Source: Nipponacmea schrenckii | Taxonomy: Eukaryota; Mollusca; Gastropoda; Lottiidae | DNA length: 64,000 nucleotides | Assembly: GCA_030562195.1 (NCBI GenBank) | Contig: JAUJPP010000005.1 | Span: 28,507,106 to 28,571,105, forward strand | Direction: 5' to 3' | Shown: in pieces, positions 34,706 to 46,500 of the stretch | Numbering within the stretch: position 1 is the first letter of the stretch | Layout of the letters: every line of letters starts with the position of its first letter | Made by a program: the position numbers and the translations under genes | The notes under the pieces: generated by a model | The model's input: the letters and a program-made list of their open reading frames with translations, nothing else | What the model was told of the DNA's origin: nothing | Database searches by the model: none

Positions 34706-37700
34706 AGGTCATGATTTCTTTAGAATAGTAAACAGTGAAATTTCACAAACGATCTGCATACAAACATATAACTGTATTGATTGACCAAAACACAAAGTTT
34801 TCTTTTAAGTGCGTTCATTCAGGATAATTTTCAATAAAATTGGGCACCTTTTTGTCTTAAGACTTAAACTGTCTACTGTTCAATTACGAGATCCAAAATT
34901 GAGAACTTTATTATTCCGTAAGTTACAATCAAAGTAGGAATTAATCTGAATTGAGAGCAAACATGCTAATGAATAGTGATGTTTGGTTGAATTCAATTTA
35001 ATTCATCTTTCTAATTCAAGTTTTCTGCAGGGAATATGTTTTCTGTTCAAATTACCATCACTTCTTTGGTATTTTCTAGTATAGTTTTAATCCAATAAAA
35101 ATACCTTAAAATATTTGTCAATATGACCATGGCTGAAAAAACCAGAACAGATTTTTGTATAAACGAATAAGTGAAATAATAGGAAAGATTGACTCGAAAA
35201 GACAAATCAAGGTTAGACACAATTTCATGGAGTTTTATTCTTGCAATAGTTCAAAATAACACTACTGCCGATCACATAAAGGTGAACTCTTGAAAATACG
35301 TGGAAGAAATATTTCTGTGCATTTAAACGTACGTCATACACCTATCATAATGCTACTTGAATAATATTTACACCTTACAAAATATGAAGGTTTCTCTTCG
35401 AACTGTGTGAAATAACAGTAAGAATAGAAATATGTTTTACGTGGAAAAAAGATGAAATATTTGGTTCAGGATACCACTCTTGTGCCATATGCATGACCCT
35501 TATCGAATGTTCTTTACAAAAAACATAAAAATATGACTAAAAAAATTGATATTTAACCAATAAAATACATTGGAGGTTAATCACTGAGTTGTATTCAGGA
35601 TGCACATATTGTAAAGGTTGGTGTACTAGTATCTTCAGATGACAAGTCGGTGAGTTTTATTTAAACTGTACTCGTTATATCACATTTACTTAAATCATTA
35701 TTCCAATGGAATTCGTCCAAAAGCTTCGGTTATTTTGACCATAAATATTTCATGTTACCGTTTCTAGACAAAAAGAAATTTTTTCCATTTATATTTAATA
35801 CAAAATATATATTTATTAGGCTTATGATATTTACAACTGTTTCTCATTCCAGGAGTGTTTTCTCTTCTTTTTTCTTAAAGATTTTCTTATTTCCGCTCAA
35901 TAATAGAGAAATTTAAAAATATCGAAATTGTCTGAGATTTTTCTATAAAATTGAATTCTCTTTAAAATAGACAAGTACATGACCGCAAAAAATGTAAAAT
36001 ATTTTAACGTATAATTTGTTTTAAATACACAATATACATGTGTATAAAATGAACAGATGCATTTTCCAGCGATCAAGTACATGACCACAAAAACTATATA
36101 TTATTTCAACGTACAATTTTTTTTGAAAATACATAAGTACATGTACAAGAACATTAAATGAAGAGATCTATATGTTCTTGCTATGCGTTACCACCAAGGA
36201 ATAGACTAGTACATGTGCATGAGACGATCAATTGCATGTAACATGTAATTTAAAAATTGTCAGGATCACAGGATTAAATAACATTTAAACCAGTATGATC
36301 GTCAGTATTAGTTGTTTCGATCTTTTGAAAAGTATCTAATTAGAAATAACTTTACTTTATTGGCAGGGAATTGGTAGTGAAGAGAAAAGAGAAAATAAAT
36401 CTTTATTCTGAAACCAAACATCAAAGAACATCAATACTGTGTTTGAAATGAAACAAAAACCTGCAGCACTATTTCACCGATTAGAAAAACAAATGACTCT
36501 CAGTTTTCTGAGCAATTGATGCATTGCCTTTGGATATTTTAGAAAAAAAAGCGATTGTAATGATTCTTTTCGCAAAACAGAAAACATCGAAAGTTACAAC
36601 AATATCAATGATTCCAGTAATAAACAAAATTTACTGATACACATTCATACTAAAAACAAAAGGTGGCCTATTCTGCATTCGGGATCACTGTCCAACGCTA
36701 CGGCACTTTTTCGAGAAGACCGATTGTCATGAAAACCAAAGAGGAGAATTGGATTCGAATTAACTATTGACATGAAATGTACCTAACAATTTAGAGACAA
36801 TTCTATAAAACATCTCTGATCATCAAATTTAAATGAAATGATCAAATATTTACCATAACAAATGTCGATACACATCGTCCTTTTAGATGATTCTCGAAGA
36901 AATAAGAACGAGACGAAAACCCAAAATTGACAAGAGTAGTCACAAAATCATTCTTTTTTGTTAATGAATCCAACATGCAGTTGGTGTATTCTAAACTGAT
37001 TGTAACCGCGATTTCGCGCAGTTTGGTATTAGTTTCTTGACAATATTCGAAAGAATTTCACGAATCCTAACGAAACCTTACATTAATTTAAAAATGGACC
37101 CGATTCGTAGGATTCGTGCTGTGTTGAAGGATGAACATTGTTTCTATCAGCTGTGATATTAGACGATGAGAAAATGTATCCTTTTAACGTGAACAAACTA
37201 ACGGAACCTTTCAAGGAGAAACTATTTAACTGAATTGTAAAGTAAATCTCATCTCTTGGATGGATTTTCAGTTCTTGGTTTATTATACATAGAGTATTTG
37301 ATGGTAATAGATAATAAAGGTCGTGTATTAACTATATCTTATGAAACTTTGAGCGTGGTCCACAGAGACAGTCTAACATAGTGAACAAGAAGCCTATACC
37401 TTTCAAAAACATTTTTTAAAAGAGAGATAATCTTTTTTTTATTATTTAGAAATTTTGTTAGAATCGAAACCGATATTTTTTTTTCAAAGTATGACTCATT
37501 TATTTGCATTAAGTACTTCCTGCTACTTATCACAAGTTCTAATCTCGATCGGTGTGTGATTGTCCGATGACCTTGAATAAGTCATCTTCACTCATAATTC
37601 CAGTCCACCCAGCTGTAAATGGGTATGGATAATCCGGGAAAGATCAATGTCAAGAGGTTTAGCTAAGGACCAATTGGTAAAAGGATCCCTGTCACAGCGG

Positions 37701-38630
37701 ACTTGTGAACCTAAGTTGTTATCCTTGTAATATATAGTTGTTTCTTTTTTGTTTCAATGCGCCATGACACCTTGACACAATTCGTATAATTAGTTCAAAA
37801 ATACCCCAAACTAGGAATGAATTGTCACTTAACTTAAAAACGAGAACAATTCTGGACAAACATGGATTTGAAGTCCCGGGCTTAGGTAGTGAGTTGTTAA
37901 AACTTACTAATTAGCTACGGCTAAGATTTTTTAAATGATGTTCTCATTTTTTGCTATTATCGGAAGTGCAACGTAGGTGATTCTGTTTTTGTTCTTTTAT
38001 ATTTCTCAAAATATTATGTAGATGTGGTTTTTATTTTTCGGTTTAATCTGATCGATTGTGTGGCATGTTTGTGCGAACCTGAATTCTAAATAGATGTCGA
38101 CAACGCCCTGAAGCACCCAGCCCTAATTATTTTGCGGAATGTGAACGACAATAGCCCGAGGGTTCATTTACATGCTGGGTTTGGTAAGGGTTAAATTAAT
38201 TGATTAAGACTATATTCTTTTGACTGACGTTGGCAGTAAGTGTAATGGATGCTGTATGTTGAAAATGTCAAAGAATTGCCAAAAAAAAAAAATGCTCGCT
38301 CGTGGACACCTTTTAAATATTATCTAAAAACCGAAAATAAACCGTACGTCAAATGGACACGTGTTTTCGTGTGAAATTAGGACTAAATTCAGCTCCAGCG
38401 CTACACGAAGAATGGTTTCGGAAGATATATTTAAAACTGAGGCTTCGTTCAAATCAGGTTATATGATTAAAATCCAAATCTTCTAAATGGTAAATGGGCC
38501 CCTTAGGTCATTTATTGTTTCCATGAACTGTCCAAGGTTTTTCTTAATCAAACTACTTAAAAAGATTCCATCGCCAGATTTAAACTGTTTTTAAGCTTCA
38601 CTTTCTACTCTATAATAATTATTACTCTAT
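34706..38630. other. Long non-coding stretch
   Basis: No gene found. It contains the 102-bp duplication at 35972 and several ATGTACATGT-type palindromes around 36000-36200. At 37595-37625 CCACCCAGCTGTAAATGGG resembles phrases common in invertebrate SINE tails, but no A/B boxes were found. Confidence 0.5.
35972..36175. repeat. 102-bp tandem duplication, diverged
   Basis: Two copies start CAAGTACATGACC at 35972 and 36074, followed by matching AATATTTTAACGTA and TTATTTCAACGTA blocks and a final ATGAACAGAT/ATGAAGAGAT. Divergence is substantial. Confidence 0.7.
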
Positions 38631-38632
38631 AC

Positions 38633-38700
38633 AAGCGCTCTGAGCATGTCCCTATGTGATGTGGATATCAGCGCTTTAGAAATGTCCATATTATTACTCG
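38633..38700 (+). repeat. 3' tail of a SINE or L2-type LINE (tentative)
   Basis: AAGCGCTCTGAGCATG, then GATATCAGCGCTTTAGAAATG and TTATTA follow the widespread animal tail pattern of two GCGCT boxes about 35 bp apart before a short A/T microsatellite. No body of the element is recognisable upstream. Confidence 0.4.
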
Positions 38701-38754
38701 CGTCTATTAGCATTTTTAGCAATTGAACAACTAGCGCTGAACCATTCGTTCTAT

Positions 38755-38871
38755 TTGGAAAGATACTTTCGTGACTTTGGTCGTTTCTTTGTTGATCTGG
38801 TAATAGTCTTCAAACTTCGATTTAGGAGGTTTGAACTCAAAACTGAAAACTCGTTTAATTTTGGTAGCCAT
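38755..38871 (-). pseudogene. Second Ty3/gypsy gag start
   Basis: On the minus strand an ATG at 38871 opens MATKIKRVFSFEFKPPKSKF followed by EDYYQ. The element upstream begins MATKISYPKQKFEDYYK at 41396, and the DNA around both ATGs is alike (GGTAGCCATGTTTT on the plus strand, and AATAGTCTTCAAACTTC). The frame ends after about 50 codons. It suggests a second, truncated copy placed head-to-tail behind the first. Confidence 0.5.
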
Positions 38872-38979
38872 GTTTTTTATTCTACTCAGTTATTTTCAAA
38901 ATGTCTCTCTGGCCTGTTTAACACGCTGCCAGAATTGGTTGTTGGACATCAGAGTTGTTAGCTTGCTGTTGTTGATGTC

Positions 38980-39720
38980 TCAAATCTGTAGGATCTGTGT
39001 TGACTGATCACGGACAGTAGTATGGTGATTTGGTAGTAGTAGATCTCTGCGGTTTCTTCTGATGGTTCCACCAGTATCCGTTTTCACTAAGTATGAACGT
39101 GGTGCTACTTCCTGGATTATTCGTAGTGTCATTGTGAACTCTAACATTACTGCCTGGCTGAAGTTGAGGTAAAGGAACACTTTCAGCATTCTTGTCGAAG
39201 TGTCTCTGCCTCTCTCTGGCTTCATACTTGTGAGCTGTTACTGTCTGAGTATCTGGTGTTTGTAAGCACTATGGAAGTTTTCAAAGGGAGGATTTCAGTC
39301 GACGATTCATAAGTAGCTGTGACGGTGAGAATCCACAATTCAGTGGTGTACTGCGATATGCTAGCAGTCCAAGATGAGGGTCTTCTCCTCTTTTGGTACA
39401 TTTCTTGATTTTGATTTTAACTGTCTGTACAGTTTTTTCAGCCGACCCATTAGATTGGGGGTACCTTGGACTAGATGTTATGTGTTTCAATTGCCAAGAA
39501 CTTGCGAACTTGAAAATTCTGTACTGGCAAACATGGTCAATTATCACTGTAAAGCTCATCAGGAATACCATGCCATATATATGTTGATTTGAGAGCTTTG
39601 GTGGCAGCTTGACTTGTTTGACTTGATACCTCGGGGTAGTTAGAATATGAATCCACGATGACTATGTAATCTTTTGACAATAACTCAAACAGGTCTGTCG
39701 AGACTCGGCTCGACTCTTTG
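38980..39720 (-). pseudogene. Ty3/gypsy integrase remnant
   Basis: Visible in order: DLFELLSKDYIVIVDSYSNY (first catalytic Asp region, about 39700-39640), a frameshifted DELYSDNGP-equivalent, then the open frame from 39571 with FASSWQLKHITSSPRYPQSN and GSAEKTVQTVK, where the Glu of the D,D-35-E triad is retained. YRSTPLNCGFSPSQLLMNRR follows. The C-terminal GPY/F-like tail is traceable (EARERQRHFDKNAE, then LPQLQPGSNVRVHNDT) to about 39000. The original enzyme would insert element cDNA into chromosomes. Confidence 0.8.
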
Positions 39721-39989
39721 CCGATGTCGATGTGTCAGGCATATGTCACAGCTGCTTACCATGTCTATCTTATGATTCATTATTGGCCAGAATATCACCC
39801 CACGAGAGCGTTGTTTGCATTTTCTTGTCAAAGATGACGCGTGTGAATCTTTTGAAGCATCGTAGGACGAAGTTGACTTGGAATGAAAACTCCGGTACCT
39901 TCCATTGATGATAGAGAGTTCGTCTCGGTAGTTCTAAAAGTCAGTCACAACCTGTGGACAATCAAAACACAACACTGTCTACGTAGTAC

Positions 39990-41050
39990 GTACATATGCA
40001 CATCTGTTTCAGTTGTACTTGTAACTTCATTTTCGTAAGGAAAGTTGCGAGATAGCGCATCTTCTATGTAGATAGGAACAAGTGGTTAATGGTCAGTTTT
40101 CTACCATAAACATACTGATGAACGCGTTCTACTCTAAAACATATCCAAAGAGCCTCCTTCTCGATGGAGTTTCTGCCGGAGTCACAGCTCGAGATCCATA
40201 TGCTACTGGACACCAGATGTCATCATGTTGTTGAGTCTTTGTATCTGAGCACTGGTTGTCTAGATATCATGGTTCGGAGATCATTCCACGTATTGTCTTG
40301 AGGTTGAAACCATGACCATTGAACATTCTTTTCCAATAAATGTCTCAGTGGAGCTGATTTTGTAGATAGATCTTGGATGTATCTTCCAAGGTTATTCACC
40401 ATGCCCAAAAACTGGTGGAGCTCTCTCTTGTCATTTGGTTTTTTCAGATCCATGTTAGCTTTGACTTTGTTAGGGTCTGCTATAATACCATCAGCTGTGA
40501 TACGATCACCAAGGAAAGTAAGCTCTGATACTCCATACTTGTCTCCATTCAATTTTAGCCCAACATTTCTACAATTTTCAAGAACCATTCTAAGTCGTTC
40601 ATCATATTGTGACTTGTTATTACCCCATATGATCATGTCATCCATGCTTGTATCAGTCCCTTGTATATGTTCAAAGAGCTGGTACATGGTGGGATGGTAT
40701 ACTTCTGGTGCACTGGATATACCAAACAGGGGGCGGAGATATGGATATCTTCGGAATGGCGTGTTGATTATGTCACTGTCAGCAGAGAACTTTTCTGGTC
40801 AAGCTTTAGTTGCCAAAAGCCAGAGGAAGCGTCCAATTTGCTGAATACTTTAGCACCTTTAAACTGTGACATCACCTCTTCTCGGGTAAAAATTTTGTAG
40901 TGTTCTCGCTGAATCGCCATGTTTAAGTTTCTCGGGTTGAAGCAAATTCTGAGCTTGCCATGTTACTTGTGCACGATCACAATCGAACTGACCCATTCAG
41001 TGGGCTCGGTCACCTCTGTGATGACACCAAGAGATTTTATCCTGTCGAGC
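39990..41050 (-). pseudogene. Ty3/gypsy reverse transcriptase and RNase H remnant
   Basis: From about 41040: LGVITEVTEPTEWVSSIVIV, FNPRNLNMAIQREHY, FSKLDASSGFWQLKL (motif A Asp), TFNTPFRRYPYLRPLFG with SSAPEVYHPTMYQLF. The open frame 40687-40223 then holds SMDDMIIWG (catalytic DD; the first position is Ser rather than the usual Tyr/Phe-x), GLKLNGDKYGVSELTFLG and HQFLGMVNNLGRYI. RNase H traces (EKEALWICFRVERVHQYVYG) follow at about 40165-40105. Stops and frameshifts lie between these blocks. Confidence 0.8.
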
Positions 41051-41057
41051 TCTTGTT

Positions 41058-41396
41058 TCAGCTGATCATGTAGTGCAAAGGGAACTTTTTGTCGACTGTT
41101 TTGGCTTGTCCCATTACAGGTTCGTTGGTTCCGCCATATGCTTTCAGTCTCACCTTAGAAGGTTCAAGAGTTGGCTGACCCACTGTCTCATTATATAGAT
41201 ATCTGCACCATTGTCTAACTTGAGAGGTACTTGTGTTCCATTTATGTCCAGATTTATTACTTGAATCTTTCAAATGTAATGTTTTTCTAGGAATACAATA
41301 GTGCTCAAATTTTTCGATGATTTTCTCTAACTTCGTCTGATCTTCCTTGTAATAGTCTTCAAACTTCTGTTTAGGGTAACTTATTTTGGTAGCCAT
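41058..41396 (-). pseudogene. Ty3/gypsy gag remnant and aspartic protease
   Basis: The frame from 41396 begins MATKISYPKQKFEDYYKEDQ and continues through FEHYCIPRKTL, a gag motif (FE.Y..PRKN). In an adjacent frame the protease reads NGTQVPLKLDNGAD, where the catalytic D-T-G is D-N-G. Back in the first frame follow LEPSKVRLKAYGG and EPVMGQ, the protease flap-to-end region. The Thr-to-Asn change in the active-site triplet and the frameshift around it disable the enzyme. Gag lacks its zinc knuckle and most of its length. Confidence 0.7.
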
Positions 41397-41401
41397 GTTT
41401 T

Positions 41402-41970
41402 AATTATTTTTCACTTTTAGAAACAAATGCATTAAGATAAAGACACCATATTCTCAATGTTTGTATGATTTTTAAGTAATGAATCATGTAATAAGGGGTA
41501 GCTCTAATATAATGTATAAGTTTCTTAACATTATGAGTATCTTTGCATGACCCCCTTAAGCTGTAAGCTGCTCGGAGTATGATCAGAAAATTCCGAATGA
41601 AGTTCGATACTGAATTTACCATCGAGGTACCTAGCCCAGCTAAGATCACGTAATGTATGACGCTTGAACCATTTGCCGTACAGCAAGTTTAAATCGACCA
41701 TTCATTATGCATGTATTACTGTTCTTACAAAGTTGTAATAATCCATTAATTACCTTACCTTAGCCATGTCTATTTCCTAAGGGTTATTGTTAAAGATCAT
41801 TAATGGAAGTAGGTTCGATTCCAGTTCAGCTGTTAAGATCCTTTACAAGCATATTTCAAGTGTGCAGTTTCAATGTTTTGAATTCGACATCGCACAGTTT
41901 ATAGTATCGACTGAGCTCACGGGGAATGTAAGCAATACGCAGATATAGATCCAGAATAAAAGCAGTGCTT
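41402..41970. other. Gap between gypsy and LINE remnants
   Basis: Probably includes the untranslated leader of the gypsy element on the minus strand. An 81-codon minus-strand ORF (41649-41404) shows no domain. No LTR boundary was found. Confidence 0.35.
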
Positions 41971-41974
41971 TCTG

Positions 41975-43515
41975 ATTTTTATGTTAAGTAGGGAAAGCTT
42001 CCATGTAGACCAATTGGCAGAAGAGGCACAAACAGCAGCACAACAGAATGACATGAAGACCCTGTACACCATCACCAGACAACTGTCAGGGAGGAACAGA
42101 GCGGGCAACACTTCCAGGCCAGTAACCGATAAAGATGGGATCGTCCTATCAAAACCTGCGAAACAGATGGAGAGATGGAGAGAACATTTTAACACCCTCC
42201 TCAGCAGCACTCCTGGTACCAACCCACCTGATCTAGACGTCGGAGAACTGCTGGATGTCAACACAGGACCCATACACAGACAAGAAATTATTCTTGCAAT
42301 CAACAAATTGAAAAATGGTAAAGCTCTTGGACCAGACATGATCCCACCCGAAGCCCTGAAGAAGAAGAAACTACAGCCGACATTATTCAGGACCTCATAC
42401 AGACAATCTGGGATGAAGAGACGGTTCCAGCAGAATGGAGGAATGGGTATATTGTCATGATGCCCAAGAAAGGCGACCTCAGCGATTGTCACAACTGGAG
42501 AGGTATACAACTACTGTTCAGCCCTGGCAAAGTCCTCACTCGCATCATCCTAGAGAGGATAAAGAAGGCAGTGGACACACAATTGAGGGAAGAACAAGCT
42601 GGTTTCAGACTGGGGAGATTTTGCACAGACCAAATGGCTACTTTCCGCATCATCATCGAGCAGTCTATCGAATGGCGTTCTTCCATATATGTGACCTTCA
42701 TCGACTTCAAGAAGGCCTTTGGCATGATAGACAGAAGAGCCATCTGGAGCATACTCACACATTACGGTATCCCAGACAAGATCATAAACATCATACGGAG
42801 TATGTATAACAACAACACCTGTCAAGTAATCTACGACCTGAACCTGTCAATGCCCTTCAATCTCTTCTGGAGTCAGACAAGGATGTTTGCTGTCGCCACT
42901 CATCTTCTCACTTGTGATAGACTGGGTTATGAGAGCCACCATGGACCAGCCTAGAGGAATCCAATGGACACTTTCACAACGGCTCGAGGACTTGGAATTT
43001 GCTCACACCTACAACCATATGCAAGAGAAAACTGAACGCCTGCAGAGGGTAGGAAGACGAACTGGCCTTGAGGTAAACCTGAAAAAACCAAGAGCCTGCG
43101 AGTCAACGCGGCACAGGATATACCTATACGCATAGAAGGGGAACCAATACAAGATGTCCCACAGTTCACATACCTCGGCAGTGAAATCAGCAGGACAGGG
43201 GGCACAGAGGAAGACATAAGGTCCAGGATTGGAAAGGCAAGGTATGCCTTCATCACCCTAAACCCTGTCTGGAACGACAGGGCCATCCAACAGAAGACCC
43301 AGATAAGGCTCTTTAACACCAACGTAAAAACAGTCCTACTGTACGGTGCAGAGACCTGGAGACACACAAAGGCAATGGACCAGAAACTCCAAGTTTTCAT
43401 CAATACCTGCTTGAGAAAAATCCTTCACATCAGATGGCCAGACCATATCTTCAACCAAGAACTGTGGCAAAGAACCAAGCAGCAACCGATTGGATTGTAT
43501 GGACACACTACCAAT
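41975..43515 (+). pseudogene. Non-LTR reverse transcriptase without its FADD motif
   Basis: GC-richer than its surroundings. In order: VTDKDGIVLSKPAKQMERWR and EHFNTLL (linker), AINKLKNGKALGPDMIPPEA, a frameshift near 42360-42440, MPKKGDLSDCHNWRGIQLL, REEQAGFRLGRFCTDQM, YVTFIDFKKAFGMIDRR (motif A, where the usual FD is FG), SGVRQGCLLSP with VIDWVMRA (motif B). Next comes LEDLEFA joined directly to HTYNHMQEKT, where other members of the family carry the catalytic Asp-Asp box: about seven codons are gone. Downstream are FTYLGSEISRTGGTEEDIRS, LLYGAETWRHTKAMDQKL and INTCLRKILHIRWPDHIFNQ. It ends near 43515 without a poly(A) tail. Both ends are truncated, and there is no endonuclease. Confidence 0.85.
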
Positions 43516-43521
43516 CTGCAA

Positions 43522-46500
43522 TCCTTTCTTTTTTAATGCTAAGAAAGAAAAGTAGTAAAATATTCTTCAGAAATTGGGTCAGTGTAAAACGTTTAGAATT
43601 AAAGAAACATATCTTATACTCAACACATATTATTGGGAAAGAACTTGATAAATAGTCTAATGAGATTTTTCTTAAGACAAATATTATAAATTTTCGGATA
43701 TTATCTAAATTTTTCTCAACATTTTGCCAACTTATTCGTCATTGAGCAAATATTATAGTATATTCTGAGCTAATGGAAAATTCTATTGAGAATGTTGTCA
43801 ATGATTTGGAGATGATAGTACGTTATTGATTGGCAGTAATAATCAAACGTTAATACTCAACTTATCATCTCGCGACCAACTCCACATCCCATTCGTGTTA
43901 CAATACTTCAATCTGAAAGCAGCGTGGCACTGTACCAATACCACCAACTTGACGTTATACTGACTTAAAACAATGCAATATTTTTTGTTGGTTTTAAACA
44001 AAGATGTGTTCTAGAGTTCCACCTTGATTTTTGACAAAGATCTCATTACAGGTGGTGAAGGCTTTTGAAATATTATGTTTTCCTCGTGAATTGTTAAATT
44101 CAGTAAATTGTGAATTGTCAATTTTAAAACTAACTGTGTGGCTGTGGAATGCAAAAAGTACTTTTACTCAAACTCATTAGTCAGGAAAAGCAGAATTTCT
44201 ATAGAAATTGTACATTGCATCTCAAGTGTGTAATGTTATATATTTACAGATTTGACAGACTAAGTAACAGAAGGTAGGTGCATTATTGTTTAGAGCGTTT
44301 GTCTAATTAATTCAATGCGAATTAAAGAGAAGAGTAATTTATGGATTTTCATTGTTATATCCTATAATATAAAAAGAATCTCAAAAATAAATTCAGTCTT
44401 TTTTTACCGGTCAAACAGTCTGATTGCAATCAGAACAACGTATCGTTGTGTGTCAGTTTAAAACCATGGACTCGATGCATCCTACTTGAGTTTTCTGATA
44501 GATGTAGTTTTTTTTATTTAATAATTGAAATCGATCTTTATTGTCCGATTTAAGTCTGACAAAGTTCCTAAAAGTTTGACTCAAGTAATTTGGGTTATTT
44601 CAATTATCGAGTAAATTGGTTGCGTGGAATGAGGTTTTAAATGCGTGTCTGATCCAGAAAATAGAACCGAGCCAAATCTAGAGGGAATGATAATTTTGTT
44701 TAAATTGGCATTAAAATATTCATGAATTTAGCTTCAAAGAACATCGTTGCTACCAGATCTTTAACCCTAATTGTTGTTATTATTCTTTAACCTTTATGTG
44801 GTTTGATTAATATATCTTTTTCTAAAATATATGGTTTTATCCGGAAAACAATGTTCCAACTCAATGTTTTTTTAGCATCTTATAGGCCTATTTCTGATTC
44901 AATTAGCCCAAATGTATTGAAGTATTTATAGCTGACTTGATTGCTCAAATTTGAAACCATCGTTAACAAGGACATGTATTATCAGTACCTTATTTAAGGT
45001 ATCTATTTTTTGGGATACAATTCACAGAGTGTGAAATTTCGCGAAGAATAACAAATGGTTTTGTCTCAAAAGACGTGTCTTGTAACCCCTGTTATTTAAA
45101 AGACTGAATCGTTAATACTGTATATTTGTTCTGGTTTTTACCTCAATTCCCTATCCATATGTGTATTAAATATCGTTTAAACCTTTCGAGCAAAAAGTTC
45201 TATGTTATCTGAATAAATGCGATTTTTTTATGTTCAACCCACTATGAGGTTTCCTTGATAAGAGATTTAGAAAGTTAATTTTAAATAATTACGGTTACGC
45301 AACTATGTCAATCCTTTGAGAGTTGTATTATTACTGAAAGCAACAATGAAACAGTGGTAATTTCACTCTTCAGTTTAAATATTGCTTTCATTGTGTCTAT
45401 TTGACTTTATTGGCTAATATTCTTCTAATAAAGCTTGAACCATAATGGAAGAAAATAATGTAATGTTGCAGGGAATAGAACTTCTAACGTCCGGAATTAG
45501 AAATTAATTGAGCTTCTCGAATAAAACAGAGTGTTGTGGAAAATATCTTTTCAATAGTAAATTTACTCTCAAAGACCTTTTTTAAAAATGAAATTAAATG
45601 TAAATCAAGTTTGAGCAATAATTGAAATTTGAAATAGCGGGACTTCTGATGTTTTTCTAAAAAACAGTTTTGGAAAACAATCATACATTCTGAATAAGTA
45701 TGTGGGGAGAAAAGAAAAGAAAGAAACCAGATTCTGTTCACTAATTATTTTCCTTTCCTTACTTTTTCTATGACCTTTAGTTATTGGTGATGTGACAGCA
45801 TAAAAACCTTTAAAAAGGAGCATTATATGATTACAATAAACTTGGGCTATTACTAAAAGTAATGTCAATTTCTAAGTAATATCATCGTGGAATGGAGGTA
45901 ATATTATCCTTATCTAGATTTTATTATTGATCTATTGTAATTGAAATTGGTTATATTCTAGCAATTATAAAACTGTCGTTAATTCACCTGAACTCTTCCA
46001 AGCGCCTACCCGAGTCAAGGTTTTTTTTTTTATTCGGTTCGCTTTAAATCCGGAAATTTACCTTAACAAATAATTATAACATGGAATAAATATTTTCACG
46101 AAGGATCGACGTTCTACCAAATTTTCTGTATATCCAATTAGACGACTAGATGTTAAAGCAACTACATGAATCATATAATGACAGATAACTTAAAAAGGTA
46201 TATAGGCGAAGTAATGTAAATGATGTTTACTATCCGATGTTTTTCTTTATAGTATTCCAAATTTCTTTAGAAGGGGGCGGGCGTGACGAATTTTACAGCA
46301 AGACTCTTTTTTTGCTGAACACGTCACTGCTCTGTCACTAATGCAGTTTTGCGATATTGATATGGGAGGAAGAGACGAAAATCTCCCTTAATACTCAAAT
46401 TGGATATTTAGTTAAAAGTATGTAAGAGACATGTGGTTATTCTCAATATTAAAATCTACCTACACGGACACATATCGGTAATTCATTTGCCATATTTTTC

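Larger units (their letters stand above)
38880..41396 (-). mobile_element. Decayed Ty3/gypsy LTR-retrotransposon, internal region
   Basis: Domains on the minus strand run gag start, protease, RT, RNase H, integrase, the classic Ty3/gypsy order. Gag is collapsed to about 45 codons directly before the protease, so most of it is deleted. I could not identify LTRs, a primer-binding site or a polypurine tract on either side. Many frameshifts and stops throughout show that it is inactive. Confidence 0.85.

Noticed and set aside
37595..37625. SINE-like phrase CCACCCAGCTGTAAATGGG
   Set aside because: Suggestive wording only; no element body, boxes or target duplication visible.
41917..42510. 197-codon minus-strand ORF
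   Set aside because: Antisense of the plus-strand RT with clear motifs; no domain on the minus strand.
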